Shown here one piece after another: positions 1 through 8,316 of a stretch of DNA of 64,000 nt. Both the position numbers and the translations under genes were made by a program. Each line of letters begins with the position of its first letter. Position 1 is the first letter of the stretch. The notes under the pieces are model-generated. The model made no database searches. It worked only from the letters and a program-made list of their open reading frames with translations, and was not told the DNA's origin. Source of the stretch: Glycomyces terrestris (GTDB lineage Bacteria > Actinomycetota > Actinomycetes > Mycobacteriales > Micromonosporaceae); contig NZ_RSEB01000005.1 in NCBI RefSeq assembly GCF_003933745.1, positions 248,001 through 312,000 of the forward strand. The letters are read 5' to 3'.

Positions 1-25
1 GAGGCGTGGTCTGGACGGTGCTCAT
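1..25 (-). CDS. sugar ABC transporter permease, N-terminal fragment
   Basis: Only the first eight codons (MSTVQTTP) lie in the window; the gene runs off the left edge. The ATG overlaps the TGA stop of the upstream ATPase gene as ATGA, the usual translational coupling inside an ABC-transporter operon. In ChvE-MmsA-type sugar importers the permease gene follows the ATPase gene, so a permease is expected here. That identity is inferred from position only, because no membrane segment is visible. Confidence 0.55.
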
Positions 26-1575
26 TGGCGTAGTTCTTCTCCCCCGGATGCGGTCTCAAGCGTCATGAGTCGCATCAGTTCTTCCTGTGTGGCGTTCTCG
101 CGGTCGACCTGGCCGGTGATGTGCCCGGCGCTCATCGCGTAGATGCGGTCGCACATGCCGAGCAGCTCGGGCAGCTCGGAGGAGATCATGAGGACCCCCT
201 TGCCCTGGTCGACCAGCTTCTGGATCAGCTCGTAGATCTCGTACTTGGCGCCGACGTCGATGCCTCGGGTCGGCTCGTCGAGGATGAGCAGCTCGGGTTC
301 GGTGAAGACCCACTTGCCGAGCACGATCTTCTGCTGGTTGCCGCCGGAGAGGTTCCCGGCGAGCTGGTAGACCGACGGGGCCTTGACGCCGAACTCCTTG
401 CGCAGGCGCTCGGAGACGGTGTTGATGCGGTCCTGGTCGACGACGCCGCGCTTGGAGAGCTTGTCCAGCCCGGGCAGGGTGAAGTTCTCGCGCAGGTCGT
501 ACTCGAGGTGCAGGCCGTAGTGCTTGCGGTCCTCGGTCGCGTACGCGAGGCCGGCTTCGATGGCCTCGGGGACGTTGCGCAGGCGCAGCGGCTTGCCGTC
601 CATGAGGGCCGTGCCGGAGATGTTCGCACCCCAGCTCCGCCCGAACAGGCTCATGGCGAACTCGGTGCGGCCGGCGCCCATGAGGCCCGCGAGGCCGACG
701 ATCTCGCCGCGGGCGACGTTCAGGGACGCGCCGTTGACGATGACGCGGTCGCGCTGCTCCGGGTGGTGGACCGTCCAGTCCTTGACCTCGAAGAAGACCT
801 CGCCGATCTGGGGCTCGTGCGGCGGGTACAGGTGCTCGAGGTCGCGGCCGACCATGGACTTGATGAGCCGGTCCTCGGTGACGGCGTCGGCTTCGGTGTC
901 GAGCGTCTCGATCGACTGGCCGTCGCGGAGCACGGTGATCCGGTCGGCAACCGCCAGCACCTCGCCCAGCTTGTGGGAGATGATGATGCTGGTGACGCCC
1001 TCGTCCCGGAGCGTGCGGAGCAGCTCGAGGAGGTTCTCGGAGTCGGTGTCGTTGAGCGCGGCGGTCGGCTCGTCGAGGATCAGGAGCTTGACGTTCTTCG
1101 ACAGCGCCTTGGCGATCTCGACCAGCTGCTGCTTGCCGACGCCGATCTTCTCGACCAGGGTGGCCGGGTTGTCGTGCAGGCCGACCTGGCGCATGAGGCG
1201 GGCGGCCTCGGTGTTCGTCCGGTCCCAGGAGATGACGCCGCGGCGCTTGCGCTCGTTGCCGAGGAAGATGTTCTCCGCGATCGAGAGCTCGCCGACGAGG
1301 GCCAGCTCCTGGTGGATGATGACGACGCCCGCGGCCTCGGAGTCGCGGATGTTCTTGAACTGGGCGGGCTCGCCGTCGAACTCGATCTCGCCTTCGAAGT
1401 CGCCGTAGGCGTAGACGCCCGACAGGACCTTCATGAGCGTCGACTTGCCGGCGCCGTTCTCGCCGACGAGCGCGTGGATCGTCGCCCGCTTGACCCCCAA
1501 GTCGACCCCGGAGAGCGCGAGCACGCCCGGGAACCGCTTGGTGATCCCCCGCATTCGGAGGATTTCTTCAGTCAT
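22..1575 (-). CDS. mmsA: sugar ABC transporter ATP-binding protein (MmsA/XylG type)
   Basis: This 517-residue protein has two tandem ABC ATPase domains, the arrangement of monosaccharide importers (CUT2 family). The first half has Walker [10 protein letters not shown] near residue 38 and Walker [12 protein letters not shown]. The second half has the degenerate GLMGAGRTE loop, an LSGGNQQK signature and [12 protein letters not shown], as is normal for XylG, RbsA and MmsA. It energises uptake of the sugar bound by the ChvE-like protein encoded just upstream and is probably co-transcribed with it; a hairpin lies between the two genes. The ATG at 1575 is preceded by an AGGA-type ribosome-binding site. 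The exact sugar cannot be told from the sequence. Confidence 0.93.
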   Translation of the reverse strand: MTEEILRMRGITKRFPGVLALSGVDLGVKRATIHALVGENGAGKSTLMKVLSGVYAYGDFEGEIEFDGEPAQFKNIRDSEAAGVVIIHQELALVGELSIAENIFLGNERKRRGVISWDRTNTEAARLMRQVGLHDNPATLVEKIGVGKQQLVEIAKALSKNVKLLILDEPTAALNDTDSENLLELLRTLRDEGVTSIIISHKLGEVLAVADRITVLRDGQSIETLDTEADAVTEDRLIKSMVGRDLEHLYPPHEPQIGEVFFEVKDWTVHHPEQRDRVIVNGASLNVARGEIVGLAGLMGAGRTEFAMSLFGRSWGANISGTALMDGKPLRLRNVPEAIEAGLAYATEDRKHYGLHLEYDLRENFTLPGLDKLSKRGVVDQDRINTVSERLRKEFGVKAPSVYQLAGNLSGGNQQKIVLGKWVFTEPELLILDEPTRGIDVGAKYEIYELIQKLVDQGKGVLMISSELPELLGMCDRIYAMSAGHITGQVDRENATQEELMRLMTLETASGGEELRQ

Positions 1576-1622
1576 TGCTTCGTCCTATTTGGAATGAATG
1601 GACAGCTCTGGGGAGAGAGGTT

Positions 1623-1655
1623 CGGGGACGCCCGTGGCGGGCATGGGCGTCCCCG
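1623..1655 (-). terminator. intercistronic hairpin between binding-protein and ATPase genes
   Basis: An 11-bp perfect inverted repeat (1623-1633 with 1645-1655, arm CGGGGACGCCC) with an 11-base loop lies in the 100-bp gap between the binding-protein stop and the ATPase start. No U tract follows. Hairpins here commonly act as attenuators or 3' mRNA stabilisers, so that binding protein is made in excess of ATPase. That role is inferred. Confidence 0.5.
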
Positions 1656-1675
1656 AGGAAGAGGTCCAGCGGAAC

Positions 1676-2758
1676 CTACGCGAGGTCTTCTTCGGCGATG
1701 TAGCCGGAGTCGACGACGACTTCCTGGTAGTTGTTCACGTCGACGCTCACCGGCTCGAGCAGGTAGGCCGGGACGACCTTGTTGCCGTTGTCGTAGGTGG
1801 TGTCGTCGTTGATCTCGGGGTCCTTGCCGTCGAGGACCGCCACGACCATGTCGACCGTGGTGGCCGCGAGCTCGCGGGTGTCCTTGTACACGGTCATCGA
1901 CTGGAGGCCCTCGATGATGTACTTGACGGACTCGACCTCGGCGTCCTGACCGGTGATGAACGGCATGGTGGTGTAGCCGTTGCCCTGGAGCGAGGCGATG
2001 ATGCCGCGGCTGATGCCGTCGTAGGGCGCGAGCACCGCGTCCACGACCGAGCCGTCGTTGTAGAAGTTCGACAGGATGTTGTCCATGCGCTCCTGCGCGA
2101 CGGCGCCGTCCCAGTTCTCGGTCGCGATCTGCTCGAGCGTGGTCTGGCCCGACTTGACGACGAGCTTGCCCTCGGTCACGAACGGCTCGAGCACGGCCCA
2201 GGCGCCGTCGAAGAAGTACTTGGTGTTGTTATCGGTCAACGCGCCGGCGAAGAGCTCGATGTTGAACGGGCCGGCCTGGTTGGCGAGGTCGAGCGCCTCG
2301 ACGAGGTAGGTCCCCTGGAGGGTGCCGACCTTGGTGTTGTCGAAGCTCGCGTAGTAGTCGACGTCCGGCGTGTCCAGGATGAGGCGGTCGTAGGCGATGA
2401 CCGTGATGTCCTGGCTCTTCGCCTGGGCGAGCACACCGCTGAGCGACTTGTTGTCGATCGCGGCGATGACGAGCACGTCGACGTTCTGCCCGACCATGGT
2501 CTCGATCTGGCTCACCTGGTCGGCGGCCACGTCGTTCGCGTACTGGAGGCTGACCTCGTAGCCGGCGTCCTCGAACGAGGTCTTCAGGTTGTCGCCGTCG
2601 AGGATCCACCGCTCGGAGGTCTTCGTCGGCATCGCGATGCCGACCTTGCCGCCGCCGCCCTCGCCGCCGCCGTCCTCGGACGCGCAGGCGGAGGCGACCA
2701 TGGCGACAGCGGCCGCGCCGATGGTGCCGGTCATCAGTTGACGTCGATTGACGTTCAT
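1676..2758 (-). CDS. chvE: multiple-sugar-binding lipoprotein (ChvE family)
   Basis: This 360-residue extracytoplasmic binding protein feeds the MmsA-type ATPase encoded downstream. The N terminus (NRRQLMTGT, hydrophobic stretch, then VASAC) is a Tat- or Sec-type lipoprotein signal with the lipobox Cys at about residue 24, followed by a Gly/Glu-rich linker. The mature part begins KVGIAMPTKTSERW, typical of periplasmic-binding-protein type 1 sugar receptors such as ChvE. The internal ATG at 2758 was chosen over an upstream start because AAGGAG lies 5 bases before it. ChvE homologues bind several aldoses; the ligand here is unknown. Confidence 0.92.
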   Translation of the reverse strand: MNVNRRQLMTGTIGAAAVAMVASACASEDGGGEGGGGKVGIAMPTKTSERWILDGDNLKTSFEDAGYEVSLQYANDVAADQVSQIETMVGQNVDVLVIAAIDNKSLSGVLAQAKSQDITVIAYDRLILDTPDVDYYASFDNTKVGTLQGTYLVEALDLANQAGPFNIELFAGALTDNNTKYFFDGAWAVLEPFVTEGKLVVKSGQTTLEQIATENWDGAVAQERMDNILSNFYNDGSVVDAVLAPYDGISRGIIASLQGNGYTTMPFITGQDAEVESVKYIIEGLQSMTVYKDTRELAATTVDMVVAVLDGKDPEINDDTTYDNGNKVVPAYLLEPVSVDVNNYQEVVVDSGYIAEEDLA

Positions 2759-3093
2759 TAGTACTCCTTCGTACCGGGCGGTGCCGGGGCATGACCGACG
2801 TCGCCCTGGGGTCAAGACGGATTCGATAGTTCAACGTTTTTCCACAACCGTCAACAGCGGCTGCGTCTCGTGTCCGAATCGTTGCTTTTCCGGTTCACCG
2901 AATCCCGACACACACTCCTCACGGGGCACATCGGACTCCGGCAGGCCCTAAGAATATGACCCTGAGTACCTGCTTCGTCACCTGATCGTGCCACATCCCT
3001 ACGGCCGACTACCGCTCGACCGATCGGATGGGATAGCCTCACATTTAGTGCCAAATCACGACACCGATCAGCTGACCCCCTGAGGAGGTGAGG
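2759..3093. other. divergent intergenic region, 335 bp
   Basis: The gap separates the sugar-transporter operon (leftwards) from the pseudokinase gene (rightwards). Apart from the candidate transporter promoter listed separately and the GAGGAGG ribosome-binding site of the pseudokinase (3082-3088), I see no RNA gene, repeat or clear operator. It is visibly less GC-rich than the flanking genes, as expected for a promoter region. Confidence 0.5.
2823..2854 (-). promoter_or_regulatory. candidate promoter of the chvE-mmsA operon
   Basis: On the minus strand TTGACG (2849-2854) is followed 20 bases later by TATCGA (2823-2828), leaving a leader of about 60 bases before the chvE ATG. The -35 is good, but the spacing is longer than the preferred 17-18 bases, so the exact -10 is uncertain. 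Confidence 0.3.
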
Positions 3094-4401
3094 ATGTCGA
3101 GCACGACGACCGTCGGACCCGCAGCCGTCCACCGTTTACTGCACCGGGACGCGGTGTGCAGCGTCTTCAGCGGCACCGTCGCGGCTGACCCCACCGACCT
3201 CCTGTGCGTCACCGTCGCGCACGAGCGCGTCGACGGCTCCCGGCGCGAAGTCTTCCTCGAATGGGCCGCGAAGCTCACCGGCCTCGCCGCCCACCCCCAT
3301 CTGTCCCCCTGCGCCGCGGTCGGCCTGACCGAGAACGGACGCCCGTACCTGGCGGTGGGCACCGCCAGGCGCACCCTCGCCGACCTCCTCGCCGAGCAGG
3401 GGCCCATGCCGCCCGGGCAGGTGCGCGCCCTCGGCGTGGCCTTGAGCGACGCCGTCGCCGTCTACCACCGCGGCGGCCTCATCCACGGCGCCATCCAGCC
3501 CTCGCACATCCTCGTCGGCTCCGGGCACCACCTCCAGCTCACCGCCTACGACGTCACCGCCCCCGTCCTGGCGGCCCCCCTCCCCCCCTCCCCCTACACC
3601 GCCCCCGAGCACCTCGACGCCGCCGTCGCGGGCGAGGTCGCCGCCAGCCCCGCCGGCGACGTGTACGCCCTCGCGACCGTGCTCTACGCCGCCCTCGGCG
3701 GGCGGCTGCCGTGGGTGCGCCACGCCCGTGAGGACGCCGCCGACCCGCTGCTGCGCGCCGCCCCCGTGCCGCACGTGCCCGGCGTCGACTCCGACCTCAC
3801 CGACCTCATCGGCGCCGCCCTCAGCGCCGACCCCCGGCGCCGCCCCACCGCCGACGTCTTCCGCGAGCACCTCACCCGCATCCCCCTCGGCGGACCGCTC
3901 GCCCCCGGCCTGCGCCCCGACGCGGTGGCCGCCGGGCTCCTCCCCCGCCGCGGACTGCGCCCCGTGACCGTGGCGGTCTCGACCGAGCTGGCGCCCTTCC
4001 GGCCCGGCCGCGAGCGCGTCGGCCTGCGCCCGCGCCTGCGGTCGATCGCCACCGCAACTGCCGGCGTGGCCCTGACGGGAGCGCTCCTCGGCGGCGCCGC
4101 GCTCGCGACCTACGCGGCGACCAACCCCGAGAGCACCGGCACCGTGTGCACCGACCCGGCCGTGCTCGGCGGGCGGATCAGCGAGCAGCTGGACGACGGC
4201 GAGGTCGTCGAGAGCTGGTGTGACGACGACGGCGGCTACGTGGCGGCCACCGTGGACTACCCGGGCGGCTCCGGCGGCGACGGCGAGGGCTCGACCGAGC
4301 GCCGCGTGTGGCGCATCGAGGGCGACGACCTCGTGGCCGTCACCGGCTGCACCGACTCCGCGATGCCGCCGAGCATCGTCGAGTTCCTCGACTGCGCCTG
4401 A
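3094..4401 (+). CDS. membrane-anchored protein-kinase-like protein (predicted pseudokinase)
   Basis: This 435-residue protein has the Ser/Thr kinase fold at the N terminus but lacks the catalytic residues. The catalytic-loop stretch reads HGAIQPSHIL at residues 131-140, with Ala133 for the catalytic Asp, Gln135 for Lys and His138 for Asn. The DFG motif is replaced by AYDV, and the beta-3 region has no VAIK lysine. The APE motif (TAPEH) is kept. One membrane helix near residues 310-332 (VALTGALLGGAAL) is followed by an extracytoplasmic domain of about 100 residues with four cysteines. A signalling or scaffold role is inferred. The ATG at 3094 is chosen because GAGGAGG lies 5 bases upstream; a GTG at 3088 overlaps that site. 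Confidence 0.8.
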   Translation: MSSTTTVGPAAVHRLLHRDAVCSVFSGTVAADPTDLLCVTVAHERVDGSRREVFLEWAAKLTGLAAHPHLSPCAAVGLTENGRPYLAVGTARRTLADLLAEQGPMPPGQVRALGVALSDAVAVYHRGGLIHGAIQPSHILVGSGHHLQLTAYDVTAPVLAAPLPPSPYTAPEHLDAAVAGEVAASPAGDVYALATVLYAALGGRLPWVRHAREDAADPLLRAAPVPHVPGVDSDLTDLIGAALSADPRRRPTADVFREHLTRIPLGGPLAPGLRPDAVAAGLLPRRGLRPVTVAVSTELAPFRPGRERVGLRPRLRSIATATAGVALTGALLGGAALATYAATNPESTGTVCTDPAVLGGRISEQLDDGEVVESWCDDDGGYVAATVDYPGGSGGDGEGSTERRVWRIEGDDLVAVTGCTDSAMPPSIVEFLDCA

Positions 4402-4535
4402 GCCGAGCGGGCCCGGTGGTGAAGCGCCAGAAGCCCTGGGCGGGCATGGAGCGCCGCCACCCGGTCGCGAGTCACCCTCCGCAGGATGCGGCTTGCGGGC
4501 CGCTGTTGATTCCGGTGGAGCTCGGGGATGTTCAT
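4257..4535 (-). CDS. candidate small basic protein overlapping the pseudokinase gene antisense
   Basis: This 92-codon frame starts MNIPELHRNQQ and is Arg-rich, with no recognised domain. It would normally be dismissed because its last half is antisense to the pseudokinase 3' end. However, its ATG at 4535 is preceded by a perfect AAGGAGG (4541-4547) at 5-base spacing, and it begins just after the terminator of the hydrolase gene. It may be a real small gene, or a gene remnant with its start signals intact. No function can be assigned. Confidence 0.3.
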   Translation of the reverse strand: MNIPELHRNQQRPASRILRRVTRDRVAALHARPGLLALHHRARSAQAQSRNSTMLGGIAESVQPVTATRSSPSMRHTRRSVEPSPSPPEPPG

Positions 4536-4607
4536 AGTGGCCTCCTTCGCGTCGCCGGCGGTTCGCCGGGCGTGGAGGCAATGGTGCAGGGCGGTTCCTG
4601 AAGGGGA

Positions 4608-4635
4608 CCTGAAGCCGCCTGAAGGCGGCTTCAGG
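4608..4635 (-). terminator. perfect 12-bp hairpin after the hydrolase gene
   Basis: Arm CCTGAAGCCGCC (4608-4619), loop TGAA, and its exact complement (4624-4635) lie 40 bases beyond the stop of the hydrolase gene on the minus strand. A symmetric stem could also stop rightward transcripts from the pseudokinase gene. There is no U tract, as usual in high-GC actinobacteria. Confidence 0.65.
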
Positions 4636-4674
4636 TCTGAGCGAGGAGTCCCCGCTCGGGCCCAGGGCGTTCCG

Positions 4675-5466
4675 CTACTCGCGTTCGGGCTTCGGCAGGA
4701 AGCCGCCGAAGGCGGCGACGGTCTTGTTCGCGTAGGCGGAGGTGTCGCCGCGCTCCATCGGACCGTCCCACGTGGTCGGGAGCGGGGCGTGCTCGGGGGC
4801 GATGCGGGCGACGATGCGGTCGAGGGCCTCCTCGGCCTTGCCGACCCACAGGTGCCCGCCGCCGGCGATCTCCACGACCTCGGCCTGCGGGACCGCGGCG
4901 AAGCGCTGCTTCGCCTCGGGGTACTGGAGGTAGTCGTCCTGCTCGGGGATGAGCGCCAGGAGCGGGCGGCCGTCCTCGGCCCAGCGCTCCAGGTCGTCCT
5001 CTTTGGAGTAGCGGAGCGGCGGGGAGAGGAGCACCGCGCCCTCGACGCCCGGCTCCAGGCCGTACTTGAGGGTGAGGTCGGTGCCGAAGGACCAGCCGAC
5101 GAGCCACACCCGCGGCAGCTCCGCGAACTCGGCGTGCTCGACCGCGGCGGCGAGGTCGAAGCGCTCGCCCACCCCGTTGTCGAAGGCGCCCTGGCTGCGT
5201 CCCTGCTGGGACTCGGTGCCGCGCGTGTTGAAGCGCAGCACGGCCAGGTTCGCCAGCGCGGGGAGGCGCCAGGCGGCCTTGCGGAAGATGTGCGAGTCCA
5301 TCATGCCGCCGTGGGTGGGCAGCGGGTGGACGCAGATGAGGGTCGCCTCTGGTTCGCGGTCGGCGGGCAGGGCGAGCTCGCCGACGAGTTCGAGCCCGTC
5401 GGCGGTGTGGAGCGTGAGCGCCTCGCGTCTGGCGGGGAGCATACTCGCGGATCTGATGACAGCCAC
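4675..5466 (-). CDS. alpha/beta-hydrolase
   Basis: This 263-residue cytoplasmic alpha/beta-hydrolase has the nucleophile elbow GWSFGTD, a likely acid Asp in EQDDYL and a C-terminal catalytic His in GGGHLW. FNTRGT follows strand 4. The family resembles the small CocE/NonD- or dienelactone-type hydrolases; the substrate is unknown. The GTG at 5466 has no Shine-Dalgarno sequence, but GATAAT (minus strand, 5473-5478) ends exactly six bases before it, which suggests a leaderless transcript. An internal ATG at 5442 is the alternative start. Confidence 0.8.
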   Translation of the reverse strand: MAVIRSASMLPARREALTLHTADGLELVGELALPADREPEATLICVHPLPTHGGMMDSHIFRKAAWRLPALANLAVLRFNTRGTESQQGRSQGAFDNGVGERFDLAAAVEHAEFAELPRVWLVGWSFGTDLTLKYGLEPGVEGAVLLSPPLRYSKEDDLERWAEDGRPLLALIPEQDDYLQYPEAKQRFAAVPQAEVVEIAGGGHLWVGKAEEALDRIVARIAPEHAPLPTTWDGPMERGDTSAYANKTVAAFGGFLPKPERE

Positions 5467-5520
5467 GCCGGAATTATCCCCGGTGGCGGTGGTGCGGGGC
5501 CACCCGCTGTGTCGGAGGGC

Positions 5521-5802
5521 TCAGCGCCAGCGGCCGGGTCGGCGCCGGTCGCGGGCGTTCCAGCAGCCGGTGTGCCAGTGGCGGCGGTCGTCGCCGTCGC
5601 CGTCGTCGGCCCAGGCGACGACATGCGGTGTGCCCGGCTGGATCTCGAGGTCGCAGCCGGGGCACCGGTAGACCTTCTCGGCGGCGGCGCCGGTGATGCG
5701 GCGGACGCGGACGGGGCCGCCGGGGCCGTCGACGAGGGACGGCTCCTGGGCGCCGGAGGTCGGCCGCCGGGGTTCGTCCCGGCGGCGGTTCTTTCGGGGC
5801 AC
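5521..5802 (-). CDS. conserved actinobacterial zinc-ribbon-like small protein
   Basis: This 93-residue protein begins VPRKNRRRDEPRR and contains CPGC followed by HWHTGC, a plausible Cys/His metal-binding set. The N terminus is strongly basic. I recognise the type as a short conserved hypothetical of actinomycetes, sometimes loosely labelled ATP/GTP-binding protein without support. The GTG at 5802 is only 8 bases after the stop of the upstream membrane-protein gene, so the two are probably co-transcribed. The function is unknown. Confidence 0.7.
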   Translation of the reverse strand: MPRKNRRRDEPRRPTSGAQEPSLVDGPGGPVRVRRITGAAAEKVYRCPGCDLEIQPGTPHVVAWADDGDGDDRRHWHTGCWNARDRRRPGRWR

Positions 5803-5810
5803 GGTCGGGC

Positions 5811-6032
5811 CTAGGCGCGGGGCTTGTCGTCGTCGGTCGGCGCGGCCGCGGCGGCTTCGGCGGCGGCTTCGCGGGCGACGCGCTCGTTGAGCCGCCTGAC
5901 GTGCTTGTTCATCCCGCGGATGAGGAAGATCGTCACGACGACGAGGAAGACGGTCACGAACAGCCCGAGCGGCCCGGCCATCGCCTGGTCGCGTTCCGGC
6001 CCGAACTCTTGTGCCAGGATCTCGATTCCCAC
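5811..6032 (-). CDS. small single-span membrane protein
   Basis: This 73-residue protein has one hydrophobic helix at about residues 20-40 (PLGLFVTVFLVVVTIFLI). A basic juxtamembrane stretch (RGMNKHVRRLNERV) and an Ala/Glu-rich tail ending TDDDKPRA follow. The positive charges after the helix suggest that the tail is cytoplasmic. It lies between ung and the zinc-ribbon-like gene, in the same direction with short gaps. No domain with known function is visible. Confidence 0.7.
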   Translation of the reverse strand: MGIEILAQEFGPERDQAMAGPLGLFVTVFLVVVTIFLIRGMNKHVRRLNERVAREAAAEAAAAAPTDDDKPRA

Positions 6033-6054
6033 GGTCCAACCGTATCCCGGGCGC

Positions 6055-6744
6055 TCAGGCCTCGTTCAGGGCCGGGAGGCGCCAGTCGACCGGCTCACCG
6101 CCCTGCTGGAGGAGGAGCTCGTTGACGCGGCTGAAGGGCTTGGAGCCGAAGAAGCCGCGGCGGGCGCTGAGCGGGGAGGGGTGGGCGGACTCGATCGCGG
6201 GGATCGGGCCGAGGAGGTCCTTGAGCTTGCGGGCGTCGGCGCCCCAGAGGACGGCGACGGCGGGGCCGCCGCGTTCGGCGAGGGCCCGGATGGCCTGCTC
6301 GGTGACGGGCTCCCAGCCCTTGCCGCGGTGGGAGGCGGGGGTGCCGGGGGCGACGGAGAGGGAGCGGTTGAGCAGGAGGACGCCCTGCTGGGCCCAGGGG
6401 GTGAGGTCGCCGTTGGCGGGGAGGGGGTGGCCGAGGTCGTCGCGGTACTCGTTGAAGATGTTGACGAGGCTCTTGGGGAGGGGGCGCACGTCGGGGGCGA
6501 CGGCGAAGGACAGGCCGATGGCGTGCCCGGGGGTGGGGTAGGGGTCCTGGCCGACGATGATGACCTTGACCTCGTCGAAGGGCTGCTGGAAGGCGCGGAG
6601 GATGTGCTCGGCCGCGGGGAGGTACTTGCGGCCCTCGGCGACTTCCCGCCGGAGGAACTCCCCCATCTTGGTGACGTCGTCGGCGACGGGGGCGAGGGCC
6701 TTGGCCCAGCCCGGTTCCATGAGTTCGTCAAGTGTTTTGGTCAT
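6055..6744 (-). CDS. ung: uracil-DNA glycosylase
   Basis: This 229-residue family 1 uracil-DNA glycosylase removes uracil from DNA at the start of base-excision repair, which matters in a high-GC genome where cytosine deamination is frequent. The water-activating motif [16 protein letters not shown] sits near residue 64, followed by the DNA-intercalation loop [11 protein letters not shown] near residue 188. The length is normal for Ung. The ATG at 6744 gives the expected N terminus. It lies 3 bases beyond the stop of the threonine dehydratase gene on the same strand, so co-transcription is likely. Confidence 0.96.
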   Translation of the reverse strand: MTKTLDELMEPGWAKALAPVADDVTKMGEFLRREVAEGRKYLPAAEHILRAFQQPFDEVKVIIVGQDPYPTPGHAIGLSFAVAPDVRPLPKSLVNIFNEYRDDLGHPLPANGDLTPWAQQGVLLLNRSLSVAPGTPASHRGKGWEPVTEQAIRALAERGGPAVAVLWGADARKLKDLLGPIPAIESAHPSPLSARRGFFGSKPFSRVNELLLQQGGEPVDWRLPALNEA

Positions 6745-6747
6745 GCC

Positions 6748-7962
6748 TCAGATGCTAGGACCCTCCACCGACACGAAGTACCCCGCGTCGCGCAGGGCCG
6801 CAACGATTTCGGTCGCGTGTTCGGAACCGCGGGTCTCGATCGAGAGGTCGACGGAGACCTCGCCGACGGAGAGGCGCGGGTCGGAGCGCTGGTGGTAGAC
6901 GTCGACGATGTTGCCGCCGTAGCGGCCGACGAGGCGCAGGACGGAGGCGAGGGCGCCGGGGCGGTCGGCGCAGCGCAGGCTGGCGCGCATGAAGCGGCCG
7001 GAGGCGCCGAGGCCGTGTTCGATGAGGCGCATCAGGAGGAGGGGGTCGATGTTGCCGCCGGAGAGGACGGCGACGGCGGGCTCCTCGTAGGCGACGGAGT
7101 AGTTGAGGAGGGCGGCGTAGGCGGTGGCGCCGGCGGGCTCGACGACGAGCTTGTTGCGTTCGAGGAGGGACAGGAGCGCGCGGCTGATGTCCTCCTCGGT
7201 CACGGTGACGACCTCGTCGACGAGGGCGGCGACGTGGGCGAAGGGGACGTCGCCGGGGCGGCCGACGGCGATGCCGTCGGCGATGGTGTGCATCTTGTCG
7301 AGCTTGACGGGCTTGCCGGCGGCGAGGGAGTGGGGGTAGGAGGCGGCGCCTTCGGCCTGGACGCCGATGACGCGGATGCCGGGCTTGAGCTGCTTGGCCG
7401 CGGCGGCGATGCCGGCGATGAGGCCGCCGCCGCCGACGGAGGTGACGATGGTGGCGGTCTCGGGGAGCTGCTCGAGGATCTCGAGGGCGATGGTGCCCTG
7501 GCCGGCGACGATGTCGCGGTGGTCGAAGGGGTGGATGAGGGTCGCGCCGGTCTCGTCGGCGAAGCGGTGGGCGGACTCGAGGGCGTCGTCGACGGTGAGG
7601 CCGCCGAGGATGACGTCGGCGCCGTAGCCCTTGGTGGCGGCGACCTTGGGGAGGGGCGCGGACTCGGGCATGAAGACGGTGGAGCGGATGCCGAGGGTGG
7701 AGGCGGCGAGGGCGACGCCCTGGGCGTGGTTGCCGGCGGAGGCGGCGACGACGCCGTGGCGGCGCTCGTCCTCGCCGAGGCCGGAGACGCGCATGTAGGC
7801 GCCGCGGATCTTGAAGGACCCGGCCCGCTGAAGGTTCTCGCACTTGAGGTGGACGCCGTCGAGGACGGGGTCGCGGGAGGGTTCGAGCGGGGTGCGCCGG
7901 ACGATGCCGGCGAGCGCGTCCGCGGCGTTGCGGACGTCGGAAAGGGTCACGAGCTCCGTCAC
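6748..7962 (-). CDS. ilvA: threonine ammonia-lyase with C-terminal ACT domain
   Basis: This 404-residue PLP enzyme converts threonine to 2-oxobutanoate and ammonia. The PLP-binding lysine lies in AGSFKIRGAY near residue 48; the phosphate-binding loop is SVGGGGLIAG near residue 170. An ACT domain (RPGALASVLRLV) fills the last 80 residues and probably mediates feedback control. The length and ACT arrangement match the short TdcB/IlvA form common in actinobacteria. Whether it is biosynthetic or catabolic is not decided. The GTG at 7962 is preferred; an upstream start would add an unconserved basic stretch. Confidence 0.93.
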   Translation of the reverse strand: MTELVTLSDVRNAADALAGIVRRTPLEPSRDPVLDGVHLKCENLQRAGSFKIRGAYMRVSGLGEDERRHGVVAASAGNHAQGVALAASTLGIRSTVFMPESAPLPKVAATKGYGADVILGGLTVDDALESAHRFADETGATLIHPFDHRDIVAGQGTIALEILEQLPETATIVTSVGGGGLIAGIAAAAKQLKPGIRVIGVQAEGAASYPHSLAAGKPVKLDKMHTIADGIAVGRPGDVPFAHVAALVDEVVTVTEEDISRALLSLLERNKLVVEPAGATAYAALLNYSVAYEEPAVAVLSGGNIDPLLLMRLIEHGLGASGRFMRASLRCADRPGALASVLRLVGRYGGNIVDVYHQRSDPRLSVGEVSVDLSIETRGSEHATEIVAALRDAGYFVSVEGPSI

Positions 7963-8316
7963 GCCTCGATCGTAGTGCCCGCGGCGCGGAGGGCGGCCGC
8001 ACACCGCTGCCGGGCGGTCCCGGAGGGTCGCCGAAGCGCCCCGGAAGCGATTGCCGCGGACCGAAATGTCGACTCCGAACCCCCTTGGGCGGCAACCGCC
8101 CGGTCTTCGAAACCGCAGGTGGAACCTAGGGTGAACCGCTGTTCACCTCCTGCGACAGAGGGTGACCCCCGTTACCCAATGGGACCGGAAGGCTTAAGCT
8201 ACGAACAGTCATTCCGTAACCAAGGCGAAGCTCGCGAGTCATCTGCCCGGCACCGCCCCGCCCAGCGCCGCCGCCCGACCACACCCGTCCATCCCCTTGA
8301 ACCCCTGGAGTCAACG
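7963..8316. other. divergent intergenic region, 354 bp
   Basis: The gap lies between ilvA and the MsmK-like ATPase gene. It contains one short hairpin (GGGCGG, CAA loop, CCGCCC at 8087-8101). A stretch of lower GC around 8170-8225 probably carries the ATPase promoter, but I could not pick out a convincing -35/-10 pair. No RNA gene or repeat is visible. Confidence 0.4.

Noticed and set aside
5824-8316. Long plus-strand frame in front of the MsmK-like ATPase
   Set aside because: It runs antisense through ung and ilvA; only the part from GTG 8317, with a ribosome-binding site, shows ABC ATPase homology.
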